Source: Collodictyon triciliatum
Taxonomy: Eukaryota > CRuMs
Assembly: GCA_043381765.1 (NCBI GenBank)
Contig: JBHJMP010001026.1
Location: 1-23,529, forward strand
Reading direction: 5' to 3'
DNA length: 23,529 nt
The translations under genes and the position numbers were made by a program. The notes beneath the pieces are model-generated. The model saw only the letters and a program-made list of their open reading frames with translations, ran no database searches and had not been told where the DNA came from. This document shows, in pieces, positions 10,515-20,190 of the stretch (positions are counted from its first letter, which is position 1; each line of letters begins with the position of its first letter).

Positions 10515-12243
10515 CTAGTAGGGCGGGTAGCCAGGTTGTTGAGGAGGATACCCTGCTGGTGGGTAGCCAGGTTGTTGAGGAGGATAGCCAGCTGGTGGGT
10601 AACCAGGTTGTTGAGGGGGATAGCCAGCTGGTGGGTAGCCAGGTTGTTGAGGAGGATAACCTGCTGGTGGGTAACCGGGTTGTTGAGGAGGATAACCTGC
10701 TGGTGGGTAACCGGGTTGTTGAGGAGGATAGCCAGCTGGTGGGTAGCCCGGTGGAGGCGGGTAGGCAGTTGGTGGATAGGCGGCTGGTGGGTAATTCGCA
10801 GGTGGGTAATTCGCAGGTGGGTAGCTGGCTGGTGGGTAGTTGGCTGGTGGGTAGTTGGCTGGTGGGTACGCTCTTGGTTGGGCTGCTGGCTGGCCGTAGA
10901 ATTGCATGGACTGCTGGGTCTGGTAAGCTGGCGCTTGGAAGCTGGCCTGCATGGGGAGCGGAACAGGGGCTGGTGTAGGGGTACTCGCTGGGGTTGCAGA
11001 TGGGTTCTATGTTGGGATGAACGTATCAGTATCTGGGTGTGATGATTGGATGATTGGATGATTGGATGATTGGATGATTGGGTGATTGGATGATTGGGTG
11101 ATTGGATGATTGGATAATTGGATAATTGGATAATTGGATAATTGGATAATTGGATAATTGGATGATTACGCTGGAAATGAACTTTGTGGTCACGTGGACT
11201 TTTCCGGCGCTCTTTGAATGCTTGTCGATAATGGTGTACCACTGATCAGTGCTGGTGGAGCTGACGAGGATGCTGACAGGGATAGTGATGTTACCAATGT
11301 AATCATCGCTAAGCATGTCGGAGTCGTAGACTTCCAGAATGAGTGGGTGCGTCATGACCACAGAGCTGATGTTGCTGAGTATTGACATAAGAAATGTCAA
11401 AATAGTGGCTTCGGTATTGGTAATGAAAATGATGGCAGTTATATAGGGGAGCAGTATCATGCTGTAAAATGAAAATCATTTGCTTAAGCTATATTGCACA
11501 AGTGGACACGTGAGAAATGAAAGAAATGAGTATTCGAGGCTAAATTGTTCAGAAAATGTGTTGGAAAAAGGAGGAAGTTGAAGAGGTGAAAAAATTGAGG
11601 GGGTTATGGCTTTGTTGCTTGTTGACAATTTACAATTTGAATTCCTGGTTGAAGACGGGATTTTTTCCTGCTCCGGAAGCTACTCGGGTTTTGTGGCTCA
11701 CACCAAAGAGCTTCAGTTTGACGTACGGATCCATCTTGCCTGTTTATGGCGTTGTTAAATGAACCCGATAGTGTAGGTATTGATATGTGAACGACAGGAC
11801 CTCAGAGGATAGCATAAGGTAGAATGAACCATCCATGTGAGGGGTGATGGCAAAATCAACAGAAGCCTACCAAAAAAGTCCTGATCCTTCAGCCCGCTCG
11901 CCTCAACGACTTTGATGATGCAGAGAAAACGGGAAGTTTATATATTAAGTACTGACGAAATAAATACAAAAAAGTCTACAAAAATGATATCCTCTTTTGT
12001 ATGAAATCTTTTCTTTTATGAATAAAATAAAATAAAAGCTATGTGAGCAGAGGCTTGGGAAAAAACGTTAAAGAGTGGTTTCTGGCTCTTCATATATTTC
12101 TATCTGGTCAAAGCTTACTCCTCAAGGGCTTCAGAAGGCAAAGGATACAAATCATAGTTGTGTGATGACTCATATAAATAATGTTAAAAATATTATGATA
12201 AAAAGTGAGACATACTATTGACTGAGAGTTGTCCGGTGGCCAT
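10515..12243 (-). CDS. C2-domain protein with C-terminal Pro/Tyr-rich (YPPxx) repeats
   Basis: Predicted soluble protein that binds membranes in a Ca2+-dependent way. Exons 12243-12216, 11909-11871, 11739-11634, 11374-11170 and 11006-10515 sum to 870 nt, giving 289 residues with phases closing. The C2 domain begins at residue 4 (GQLSVNIVEASGLKD) and ends near 125. The Asp residues expected to hold calcium are present: D20 and D26 in loop 1 (DQDFFGKMDPYV), and D75, D77 and D81/D82 in loop 3 (YDSDMLSDDYIG). A Pro/Ala/Thr linker follows, then YPPAN, YPPAS and YPPTA units and six copies of a 12-residue YPPQQPGYPPAG-type repeat, ending in YPPY. The layout recalls plant SRC2-like C2 proteins and XYPPX-repeat proteins such as annexin A7, so condensate formation or WW-domain binding through PPxY is possible (inference). 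The first coding exon is only 28 nt. The exact cellular role is unknown. Confidence 0.88.
10526..10745 (-). repeat. 36-bp coding minisatellite in the C2 protein tail
   Basis: About six tandem 36-bp units encode the 12-residue YPPQQPGYPPAG-type repeat. Units differ by few, mostly silent changes, and the reading frame is kept throughout. Confidence 0.9.
11041..11168 (-). repeat. 8-bp minisatellite filling C2-gene intron 4
   Basis: Sixteen 8-bp units fill 128 of the 163 nt of the intron 11169-11007. On the plus strand the units are gatgattg, ggtgattg and gataattg. Six gataattg units are grouped in one block (11113-11160). On the sense strand the array starts at the 5' splice site itself (AGC/GTAATCATC). 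Confidence 0.95.
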
Positions 12244-12431
12244 CTGTGATCGTACAAAAGTGACTTGGGGTTTAGTGTTTGGCTTGTGAGTTTCCTATGG
12301 TCAAAAGTTTGTTATTGCCCTCATCGATAGAGATCTGGCTGAACTTTCACACGACGCAAGGGAAAGTCAAGGGTTTTGAGCAAAGGAAAGGAAAGGAAAG
12401 GCAACGCAAGCTTTGATACAAGCAAAGACAG
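12244..12431. other. Upstream region of the C2-domain gene
   Basis: Presumed promoter of the minus-strand C2 gene, only about 190 nt before the recognisable start of the duplicated element. No clear TATA box was identified. The duplicated element may in truth extend further left, because copy 2 is cut by the gap. Confidence 0.4.
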
Positions 12432-13333
12432 AGAGAAAAAGAATCATAATACCCTACAAAAAAAAAAACATCCATCATATTGCACAAGCTGGAAGGAAGA
12501 ATAAAAAGAAGAGGGGAAAGAAAACGACAGAATCGTGCAACTTCTCGGGCGTGATAAATGAACCCACGATAGATCATTCTATGGCCACGTGACTCAGTGG
12601 TGAAATTAAAGCATTTGAAACTCAGCAAAGTGGATGGGATGGGAAGTCTGAGGATCGTGTTATCAGTTGCGTTTTTCTGGCTTCTGTCTCTTTGCTGGGC
12701 TCCGCGCAGACTAAATGATCTTGTTTGGCCTCTGTGCTTCATAATCCAACGCCGACAACATCAGATTGGGTGCTGAAGAAGGAGGTTTCGATTGCTTGCC
12801 CAGCGTGTGCTAGTCATTAATGTGGAATTCATAGGTAGTACGAAACAGAAATTCGGCTATCAAACGTGGTCAACTGAGCGTATCATGGGTAATGTCTTTT
12901 ATCTATTTATGGAATTTAACTAAAACTAAATATATTTCATTATTGATTAATATTGAATGCTATTGTATATTGATATTAAACTAGCATATACAATAATAAT
13001 ACATAAAATGCAGTTGTGTGATTGAATTCGTAATGTGTCAGGTGATTTCCACTTCAGTCGGTCTATTGTTACCTTCCGAGCGGCGTGGCACAAAGCCGCC
13101 AATGACCCTGTAAGATATAAGCTCGCATCAACTCTGGAACGGAAACACAACACGGAATATTTTTTGTTTTTGTTTCGCACAATATTATTTTCAAGTTACG
13201 CGCTAGTGTAGAAATATAGAGGAAAAGCGGGATCTAAAAAAAACAAAAACAAAAACAAAAACAAAAACAAAAACAAAAACAAAAACAAAAACAAAAACAA
13301 AAACAAAAACAAAAACAAAAACAAAAACAAAAA
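12432..13333 (+). repeat. Direct-repeat element, copy 1, ending in an (AAAAAC)n tail that runs into a gap
   Basis: About 810 bp match 13645-14452 at roughly 95% (I counted about 38 differences, many of them transitions). No conserved protein can be read. The ~95-codon frame shared by both copies carries mostly replacement differences. The unit ends ...gcgggatct followed by (AAAAAC)n at 13238-13333. A retroposon with a simple-sequence tail, or a tandem duplication, would both fit. It is not assigned to any known family. Confidence 0.85.
13238..13333. repeat. (AAAAAC)n microsatellite at gap edge
   Basis: About 16 perfect hexamers that stop only because the sequence becomes N. The array probably broke the assembly. 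Confidence 0.95.
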
Positions 13334-13644
13334 NNNNNNNNNNNNNNNNNNNNNNNNNNNNNNNNNNNNNNNNNNNNNNNNNNNNNNNNNNNNNNNNNNN
13401 NNNNNNNNNNNNNNNNNNNNNNNNNNNNNNNNNNNNNNNNNNNNNNNNNNNNNNNNNNNNNNNNNNNNNNNNNNNNNNNNNNNNNNNNNNNNNNNNNNNN
13501 NNNNNNNNNNNNNNNNNNNNNNNNNNNNNNNNNNNNNNNNNNNNNNNNNNNNNNNNNNNNNNNNNNNNNNNNNNNNNNNNNNNNNNNNNNNNNNNNNNNN
13601 NNNNNNNNNNNNNNNNNNNNNNNNNNNNNNNNNNNNNNNNNNNN
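13334..13644. other. Assembly gap (311 N)
   Basis: Unresolved bases between the two copies of the duplicated element. The true content and length are unknown. Collapse or misjoining of near-identical copies is possible here. Confidence 0.98.
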
Positions 13645-14482
13645 AGAAAAAGAATCATAATACCGTACAAAAAAAAAAAAACATCCATCATATTGCACAA
13701 GCTGGAAGGAAGAGTAAAAAGAAGAGGGGAAAGAAAACGACAGAATCGTGCAACTTCTCTGGCGTGATAAATGAACCCACGATTGATCATTCTATGGCCA
13801 CGTGGCTCGGTGGTGAAATTAAAGCATTTGAAACTCAGCAAAGTGGATGGGAGGGAAGCCCTGAGGATCGTGTTATCAGTTGCGTTTTTCTGGCTTCTGT
13901 CTCTTTGCTGGGCTCCGCGCAGACTGAACGATCTTGTTTGGCCTCTGTGCTTCATAATCCAACGCCAACAAGATCAGATTGGGTGCTGAAGAAGGAGGTT
14001 TCGATTGCTTGCCCAGCGTGTGCTGGTCATTAATGTGGAATTCATAGCTAGTACGAAACAGAAATTTGCCTATCAAACGTGGTCAACTGAGCGTACCATG
14101 GGTAATGTCTTTTATCTATTAATGGAATTTAACTTTAACTAAATATATTTCATTATTGATTAAAATTGAATGCTATTGCATATTGATATTAAACTAGCAT
14201 ATACAATAATAATACACAAAATGCAGTTGTGTGATTGGATTCGTGGTGTGTCAGGCGATTTCCACTTCAGTCGGTCTATTGTTTCCTTCCAAGCGGCGTG
14301 GCACAAAGCCGCCAATGACTCTGTAAGATATAAGCTCGCATCAACTTTGGAACGGAAACACAACACAAAATATTTTTTGTTTTTGTTTCGCACAATGATA
14401 TTTTCAAGTTACGCGCTAGTGTAGAAATATAGAGGAAAAGCGGGATCTAAAAAAACAAAACAAAAACAAAAAAAAAAAAAGA
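13645..14482 (+). repeat. Direct-repeat element, copy 2, 5' part lost in gap
   Basis: It aligns to copy 1 with a constant offset of about 1213 bp and only one- or two-base indels. Its tail is a short, decayed version of the AAAAAC array (about 14452-14480), followed by unique sequence (gattccctggtgcc). Both copies have the same orientation. Confidence 0.85.
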
Positions 14483-14859
14483 TTCCCTGGTGCCTGTCTT
14501 GTTACATTATTCGATCCAAGAGAGGTGTTTTTATTATTTCTAGCGGTATCTTTATTAGATTTAGCGAAAGAAGGTTGCTGCTTCTAGCAAACACAATTAA
14601 TTTTCAGGCCATTATAGCATCACTCGCCAAAGAGGTCATGTAGGTATATCGAGAAAAAGATGTTGCGTTGAAATGAAAGAGTGAATTTAACAATCAATAA
14701 ATATAGGGGTGTCTTATAAATGATGCCCCTTTTCACAAGAGATTTGGTAGCGAAGCTGTGACAGGATAGTAGATATTCCTCCTTATTCTTTTTTTATTCA
14801 AAGTGACTGAATGTGAATGAACTGATTTACGACGATGGGAGCAGAAGCTATAGATATAT
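14483..14859. other. Region downstream of the BSD-domain gene
   Basis: No coding exon recognised. It probably holds the 3' UTR of the minus-strand BSD-domain gene. TTTATT at 14793-14798 reads AATAAA on that strand, about 62 nt after the stop codon, and is a good polyadenylation-signal candidate. Confidence 0.5.
14793..14798 (-). promoter_or_regulatory. Likely polyadenylation signal of the BSD-domain gene
   Basis: AATAAA on the minus strand, about 62 nt past the TAG stop at 14860-14862. Confidence 0.45.
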
Positions 14860-17142
14860 CTATGCCTTGCCAAGTTCCTCCTCCAATTCACGGCTAAAGT
14901 CATCTTGCCACGAAGAGTCTGTAAAATGGAAAGAGGTTGATGTTGTACCATTTTACTTTAGTGGCAAGAAGGATGGAATTTAAAATGAAGGGACTAAGGG
15001 CTTCGCTAAATGATTCTCTTCAATATCATCAAATCACATATGACTTTATGATATTGAAGCCTATACCATCGGCTTCAGCCCCATTCACGACTGGATTTTC
15101 AGTTGGTCCGATTTCGATATTCTCAAGCTCGGCGTTTAGTTCGTCCTCAATCGAACGGAGAGCGTCTGGATATGAATAGTCGTAAATATTCGTTTGAAAT
15201 TTTTCTGAAATAAACCTTCCATCGCAAAATTCAACATAGGCTCAACGATTTCTAGCAAAACAAACAAACAAACAAACAAACAAACAAACAAACAAACAAA
15301 CAAACAAACAAACAAACAAACAAACAAACAAACAAACAAAAACAATCCATCGAAATGCTGGTTATCAATACATCGCAAAAACTCATCGGGGTTTGATATA
15401 AATCATGAATCTATGTAGTTCGACCTTACCGGGTGGTTTAGATGAATCTTCCTCTGCATGTGAGCTTCCAGATGCCAGCTCTTGGATTTCTCTAATTTTC
15501 TTCTTCCACTCTGGTTCATTATAATTGTAATATTGATTCAATACAACACTGTTACATGCCATTTCAAAGAATTTGTCTCAAGTATGACTTTGGTTGACTG
15601 ATATTTTTTCTTTCAACTAAAAATGAAAGAAACAAAGAGACAATTATACCCTCTTCTTCGATGGAAATATTATCTCCGTCTACTTTCTCTAAGCAATTTA
15701 TTTATGATGATAATATATTATTCGAAAGTAAGATTTTAGAGAGGTTGTTATAATAATTTGTTATTGATAAAAAAGTATGGCTAATTGATTTTTCTTTCAT
15801 ACTTGCATAAGTCGGCTGTTCTCCCTGCAATTAAGAATATTAAAACTATTTAGCAAAAATATGATGAAAACTAATTCATCTCAGATATCCATAATAGATG
15901 ATTGTAAGCCATAGTACGAATAGTATCATAGTAGGAAGATAAAACAAAAAATGACAAACTCTTTTGAGCATTTTGGTGATCTTTTCAATGTTGTAAAAAT
16001 AATTTTTCCAGAACTTCGGCTCTTGTATCCTAAAATATGGTAAATTAATCAATCAGTGAACCAGAACCAATCAACCGACTATATGTAACAGTTATCTGTA
16101 GTTAGATTAGGGATTCAAAATGAGACAATCCAGCTGGGTTGGGGGAATATACTTTCTTGGGACCAAAGCAAAACGTTGCTTCTCCAGATTTGCGTCCAAT
16201 TTCATGGTTTCGGTTATTATACCGAGATTAGAGTCTAAATCAAATGCATATTCTTCATCACCTTGGGGACCATTCAGAAACGTGCCTTTTTCCTGCAATT
16301 TTTATTCAGAAATAAATAAAATAATGGATAACGATGAAAATATGGCTCAAAAACGATATTATTAAATGGTAATAAGGACCTTGAATCGAACAAAGGAAAA
16401 AAAGAATGTCGATATAAGGAAAACACCATTAAAAACAAAAATCGGCATATAGAAAAAAAGGAATGGAAATAGATAGTTATTTATGATTTATTCTTCTTTC
16501 AATTCATGAGATATGGCACCTGTCTGAGTGATGTGTTGACATAGTAAGTAATGAAAAGGGGCCCTTACACAGCCAACGATCAGCGTATGTTCTCGGAGTT
16601 TGTCCTCCAGCCCTTTATCACCAGCTGCAAACACAGACCATATCGGTAACACTGCCTGTGGTGTGGGCTCTAATATCCATTAATTTCCTGCTTAAATATT
16701 ACTTCACAATGCAGTTGAGCCCATTAAAGACATTGAGCTTCCGGGCTAAACGATTAACACAACATAACACAAAAAAAAGTATGTGATCATGAAATTCAAA
16801 AATGTGCGTAAAAGGAGGTTCCAATATATCCAACAACCTGGCAGTTTGTCTGGGTTATCGTACTTGTCTCTCTCGCGCAGAAACTCTTCGTGTGTGGTTG
16901 CTATTTGTTCTTGGATTTTTGAAGTCACGCTATTTATAAAACCTATAGGATTGCACAGTTACAAATCTAAACATCTGAAAGTTTACAACGTCCTTATTAA
17001 ACGATTGAAATGATTTCGCTTTGTAATATATGAAAAAGAACAAGAGAAGCTTATAAGAGGAAAAGAAGGGGAATAAGCATTTCATGTGCGCAGCCTTACC
17101 TCCGATTTGGCTTCCAAAGAACGAAGCGTTTTGACCCCACAT
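14860..17142 (-). CDS. BSD-domain protein (SYAP1/BSD family)
   Basis: Ten exons (17142-17100, 16942-16838, 16669-16569, 16292-16153, 16029-15960, 15824-15803, 15688-15650, 15576-15430, 15204-15067, 14918-14860) sum to 864 nt, giving 287 residues with all phases closing. The N-terminus (MWGQNASFFGSQIGGFINSV) leads into a helical region. LPIWSVF resembles the LPPW motif that precedes BSD domains in this family. The BSD domain covers about residues 80-145: GTFLNGP, then RFALVPRK and the diagnostic Phe-Trp pair in KFWKNYFYNI (F136, W137). The rest is acidic and low-complexity, ending WQDDFSRELEEELGKA. The family includes SYAP1 and plant BSD proteins. The molecular role is poorly known, with links to membrane traffic and signalling. 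Exons 6 and 7 are only 22 and 39 nt and are the least certain. An (AAAC)n array lies in intron 8, and a micro-insertion in intron 3. Confidence 0.88.
15256..15341. repeat. (CAAA)n microsatellite in BSD-gene intron 8
   Basis: About 20 perfect tetramers inside the intron 15429-15205. If retained it would read Cys-Leu-Phe-Val repeats on the sense strand. Confidence 0.95.
16379..16404 (+). mobile_element. Micro-retroposon-like insertion, copy 2 (diverged), in BSD-gene intron 3
   Basis: The core ccTTGAATCGAAcAAAGG, with two mismatches to the consensus, is followed by an A-rich tail. The flanks share only ataagga (16372-16378 and 16414-16420) plus scattered matches, so a target-site duplication is decayed or doubtful. 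Confidence 0.5.
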
Positions 17143-17645
17143 TTTTTTCTCTAGACCTGGATACTTTTCTTCGTCTCTTTTTTTTTTTCTTGCTTGTCTC
17201 TCGTTCGCCCAGACTCCTGGTTTTTCCTTTGTTTTGTTTTCTGGTAATCCTTGCTGGCTTTTTGTTGTGATCTAGTGCAAACGTGTCTTCCATCAACAAT
17301 AGTACAAAATAACGAAGTGGTATCAAACAATTTTTAATAAAAAACTATCAATATATGCAATATCGAATTAAAATGAATCGATATAACAAAAATTAGTGAT
17401 ACATAATGTTATTTTATTATAATTTCCGTAAATAATATAAAGACCAAGTCCAAAAATGGTTTGAATTTTTGAAACTATTATGGAATAACTTAGGCCACAG
17501 CGAGGTATAAATTAAAATTGTGTGATATAGTCCGATAATCCATCAACACATCACAAGCAACAAGGACAGAGCCACTCCTCATCACATCACAAGAATCACA
17601 CCGCCGACCAAAACCGCACCAAGTACATCATCCAAACCTGCTAGA
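17143..17645. promoter_or_regulatory. Shared upstream region of BSD-domain gene and RNR2
   Basis: About 500 nt lie between two divergent start codons, so this is a candidate bidirectional promoter. TATAAAT at 17506-17512 is 134 nt before the RNR2 start. I saw no obvious E2F-type or MCB-type cell-cycle site. Confidence 0.4.
17506..17512 (+). promoter_or_regulatory. Possible TATA box for RNR2
   Basis: TATAAAT in a GC-poor setting, 134 nt upstream of the ATG. Sequence match only. Confidence 0.3.
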
Positions 17646-18820
17646 ATGGAGGCCATCACACAGTCACAGTCCAATATCGACGCCAACGAGCCCATCCTCA
17701 CAGTAAATCCGAACCGCTTCGTCATTTTCCCGATCAAATACCCTGAGATATGGAAGATGTACAAGAAGGCCGAGGCAAGGTTAGTGCCCCAAAACAAAAC
17801 AAAACAAAACAAAACAAAACAAAACAAAACAAAACAAAACAAAACAAAACAAAACAAAACAAAACAAAACAAAACAAATATTAATGGAATCAAGATAAAC
17901 ACTTTCGAATGAATCGATATCTCAATTATCATTCAAACTTCAGCTTCTGGACAGCCGAAGAGATTGACCTCGCTCAGGACCTCTCGCACTGGGCAAAGCT
18001 GACCTCAAACGAACGCCACTTCATTACCCACGTCCTAGCATTCTTCGCTGCAAGTGATGGGATTGTAAATGAGAATCTGGCCCAACGTTTTTGCCAAGAG
18101 GTTCAGCTACCCGAGGCCCGCTGCTTCTATGGTTTCCAGATGGCCATCGAGAATATCCACGCCGAGACGTACAGCCTTCTCATCGACACATACGTTCGTG
18201 ATGCTGAAGAGAAATCACGCCTGTTCAACGCACTAGACACCATCCCGTGCGTCCAGAGAAAAGCCGAGTGGGCTCTACGTTGGATTACCTCATCTCAATC
18301 ATTTGCGGAGCGTCTCGTAGCTTTCGCTGCTGTCGAGGGCATATTCTTTTCGGGAAGCTTCTGCGCCATCTTCTGGCTCAAGAAACGCGGTCTCATGCCT
18401 GGATTGACCTTTTCTAACGAACTCATAAGCAGAGACGAAGGAATGCACTGTGACTTTGCTTGCCTCCTTTACTCCATGCTGCAGAACAAGCTATCTGAAG
18501 ACCAAATCCGAAAGATTATTTGTGACGCGGTGGATATAGAGAAGCAGTTTGTGACAGAGGCTCTCCCGGTGGACTTGATTGGGATGAACGCCAAACTGAT
18601 GACTGATTATATTGAGTTTGTGGCAGACCGTCTTCTTGTTGCTCTCGGCCAGTGTAAAGCTTACGGTACCATCAACCCTTTCGATTGGATGGAGCTCATC
18701 TCACTGGAAGGCAAGACCAATTTCTTTGAAAAAAGGGTAGGCGAGTACCAGAAGGCCGGAGTCATGACCTCAACCACCAGCTCTTACAACCAGTCCTTCA
18801 CTTTAGATGAGGACTTTTAA
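17646..18820 (+). CDS. RNR2: Ribonucleoside-diphosphate reductase small subunit (class Ia R2)
   Basis: R2 houses the di-iron/tyrosyl-radical centre that drives reduction of ribonucleotides to dNTPs by R1. Two exons (17646-17779, 17944-18820) encode 336 residues. The intron is phase 2 (GCAAG/GTTAG ... TTCAG/C) and restores [15 protein letters not shown]. All metal ligands and the radical tyrosine are present: D83 (FAASDGIV), E114, H117 and Y121 ([11 protein letters not shown]), E176 (AVEGIFF), and E210 and H213 (RDEGMHCDF). The C-terminus ends FTLDEDF, the tail that docks on R1. The N-terminus is short, as in plant R2, and lacks the longer animal extension, including any KEN box. Catalytically competent by sequence. 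The intron is dominated by (AAAAC)n starting 12 nt after the donor. The gene is divergent from the BSD-domain gene. Confidence 0.98.
17791..17878. repeat. (AAAAC)n microsatellite in RNR2 intron
   Basis: About 17 perfect pentamers take up more than half of the 164-nt intron 17780-17943. Confidence 0.95.
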
Positions 18821-19400
18821 TATCCCCATCAGTCAAAGAAATGCGGACAAACAAGAGCGTCATATTCATACCCTACATCTTTCCTGGCATTACCCATAAT
18901 CTCTCCTTGTCTGCTATCTATTAACCACTCATTATCGTCGTTGTATTGGATTGAATCATGAAAAAAATCTCTGTACCAAGGGTGTTTTGAAATAGAATAA
19001 ATCATATGCGCTACCCACAAACTGATATCGAATTACAATTGCATCTGCTCACCATATCGACACTTCCCTTCCCTTCCCCACTCCAGCTTGCAAACAAATG
19101 TCTCATTTCCTTAGGTATTTGGCGACTGATTGCTTCGGCAAGTCGACCGACTGCGGAACCTGTCAAGTACCAGGACTCTGGCTATATTCAAGAAAGGAAG
19201 CGAGACAGCAGCATTGAGCACCTTGCTGCATCCTCCCAGTATTCTATGTGGAGATTTAGAACAAAGACTCTTGGTGCAGTAGTCATGAGCAGAAAGGCCG
19301 CGCAAATCTCCACAAGAGTAATATCATATCACATCCATGTTTGTAATTATCACATGATAATTTATGATTGCATAATCGTTGCACCCGCACTACTCGCAAT
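18821..19400. other. Region between RNR2 and the DUF167 gene
   Basis: I cannot support a gene here. AATAAA at 18996-19001, 176 nt after the RNR2 stop, suggests that the first part is RNR2 3' UTR. On the minus strand, two open stretches (about 19020-18829 and about 19305-19111) read like ordinary protein in places (for example HPWYRDFFHDSIQYNDDNEW), but I recognise no family and no clear splice structure. Confidence 0.4.
18996..19001 (+). promoter_or_regulatory. Possible polyadenylation signal of RNR2
   Basis: AATAAA 176 nt downstream of the RNR2 stop codon. Confidence 0.35.
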
Positions 19401-20097
19401 ATGCAGGGGTCTACCGCTGGTTCGTCTTATCAATCACCTGTTCATACCGGAGGAGATGGCGTTGTTCGCATATCTGTGCGTGCGAAGCCAAACTCTCACA
19501 CAGAGAAACTAACAGGTGCATAATTACCTTTCCCCGTATATGAAGATTGATTCATTTCGTACATCGCCATCCCACCATTTATCACATGTAAAGTAATGGC
19601 AGCTGAATGTACGCTCATCAGAATTGCCTCTCGTTGTTATCCACTATATTTTTGAATGAAGTAGAGTCCATCACACGGCAACTCTGTCTTCAATAATTAT
19701 TTCAACGCGAGTTAAGCATGAGAAGAAAAAGAGACTAACAGAATCGCTTAACAATAAAAACCACAGCTTTTACAAGAGACTGCATATTCACACTGCCTGT
19801 CTTATTTCTCTCTACATTTTATCTCACTAAGCGGGATTTGGTATTTATATCCTTTGCACATATCGCCCGACATTAGAATGGACAGATGAATACATCACAC
19901 TTGCCGTAAACGCCCAGCCACGTGATGGAGAAGCCAACGACGCCCTTTCCAGTCTGCTGTCCGAACTTCTGCGAGTCCCTCGCCGAGATGTGCAGCTTTG
20001 TGTTGGAGGAAAGTCACGCAACAAGTTGTTTTCTGTTCGATGCTTGAGTGAGGAGCAGGTTCGAGAAAGGCTTCGTTCGCATCTACCAGATTCATAA
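19401..20097 (+). CDS. DUF167 / YggU (UPF0235, C15orf40-like) small protein
   Basis: Two exons (19401-19515 and 19877-20097, 336 nt together) encode 111 residues. The 361-nt phase-1 intron has donor ACAG/GTGCAT and acceptor ATTAG/AATGG. Family hallmarks are VVRISVRAKPNSHTEKLT in exon 1, and ITLAVNAQPRDGEAND with VQLCVGGKSRNKLFSV in exon 2. These correspond to the conserved KPNS, P-x-DGEAN and G-x-KSR-x-K elements. The family is found in bacteria, archaea and eukaryotes, with a compact alpha/beta fold and no firmly established function. The start ATG follows short unstructured sequence and gives a normal family length. No six-frame reading longer than about 70 codons shows this gene, so simple ORF calling would miss it. 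An AATAAA 75 nt after the stop lies inside a micro-insertion. Confidence 0.88.
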
Positions 20098-20160
20098 AAC
20101 CAAAAGAAACGTGCTGAACTCACGATTCTAAAAAGAAAGAATGTGCATTAGAATATTTGC

Positions 20161-20190
20161 ACTTTGGATCGAATAAAGGAAAAAAAAAAT
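20161..20190 (+). mobile_element. Micro-retroposon-like insertion, copy 3, between DUF167 gene and SLX1
   Basis: aCTTTGgATCGAATAAAGG with an A10 tail, one mismatch to the consensus. Flanks ttagaatatt (20148-20157) and ttagagtatt (20194-20203) match at 9 of 10 and may be a decayed target-site duplication. Confidence 0.6.
20172..20177 (+). promoter_or_regulatory. Possible polyadenylation signal of the DUF167 gene, inside the micro-insertion
   Basis: AATAAA 75 nt after the DUF167 stop and in the same orientation. It is part of the inserted core sequence, and I saw no other AATAAA between the two genes. Confidence 0.35.

Noticed and set aside
11041-11168. CRISPR-like array
   Set aside because: The 8-bp units have no spacers. 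It is an intronic minisatellite in a eukaryotic gene.
10508-11242. 244-codon minus-strand frame rich in Thr/His/Gln and Asn
   Set aside because: It is a shifted-frame reading of the C2-gene repeat exon, the 8-bp intronic array and exon 4. The spliced C2 reading is far better supported.
12347-12742. Minus-strand protein of 131 aa shared in part by the second copy of the duplicated element
   Set aside because: The differences between the copies are mostly replacement changes, with indels nearby, no family is recognised, and there are no signs of selection on protein.
12580-12800. tRNA-like A box (tggctcggtgg / ctcagtggt) suggesting a tRNA-derived SINE
   Set aside because: The nearest B-box-like sequence (ggtttcgattgc) is about 200 bp away, far too distant, and no cloverleaf could be drawn.
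18829-19305. Minus-strand gene convergent with RNR2
   Set aside because: Parts read like protein, but no family is recognised, the splice structure is unclear, and the region overlaps the likely RNR2 3' UTR. It is noted only in the intergenic entry.
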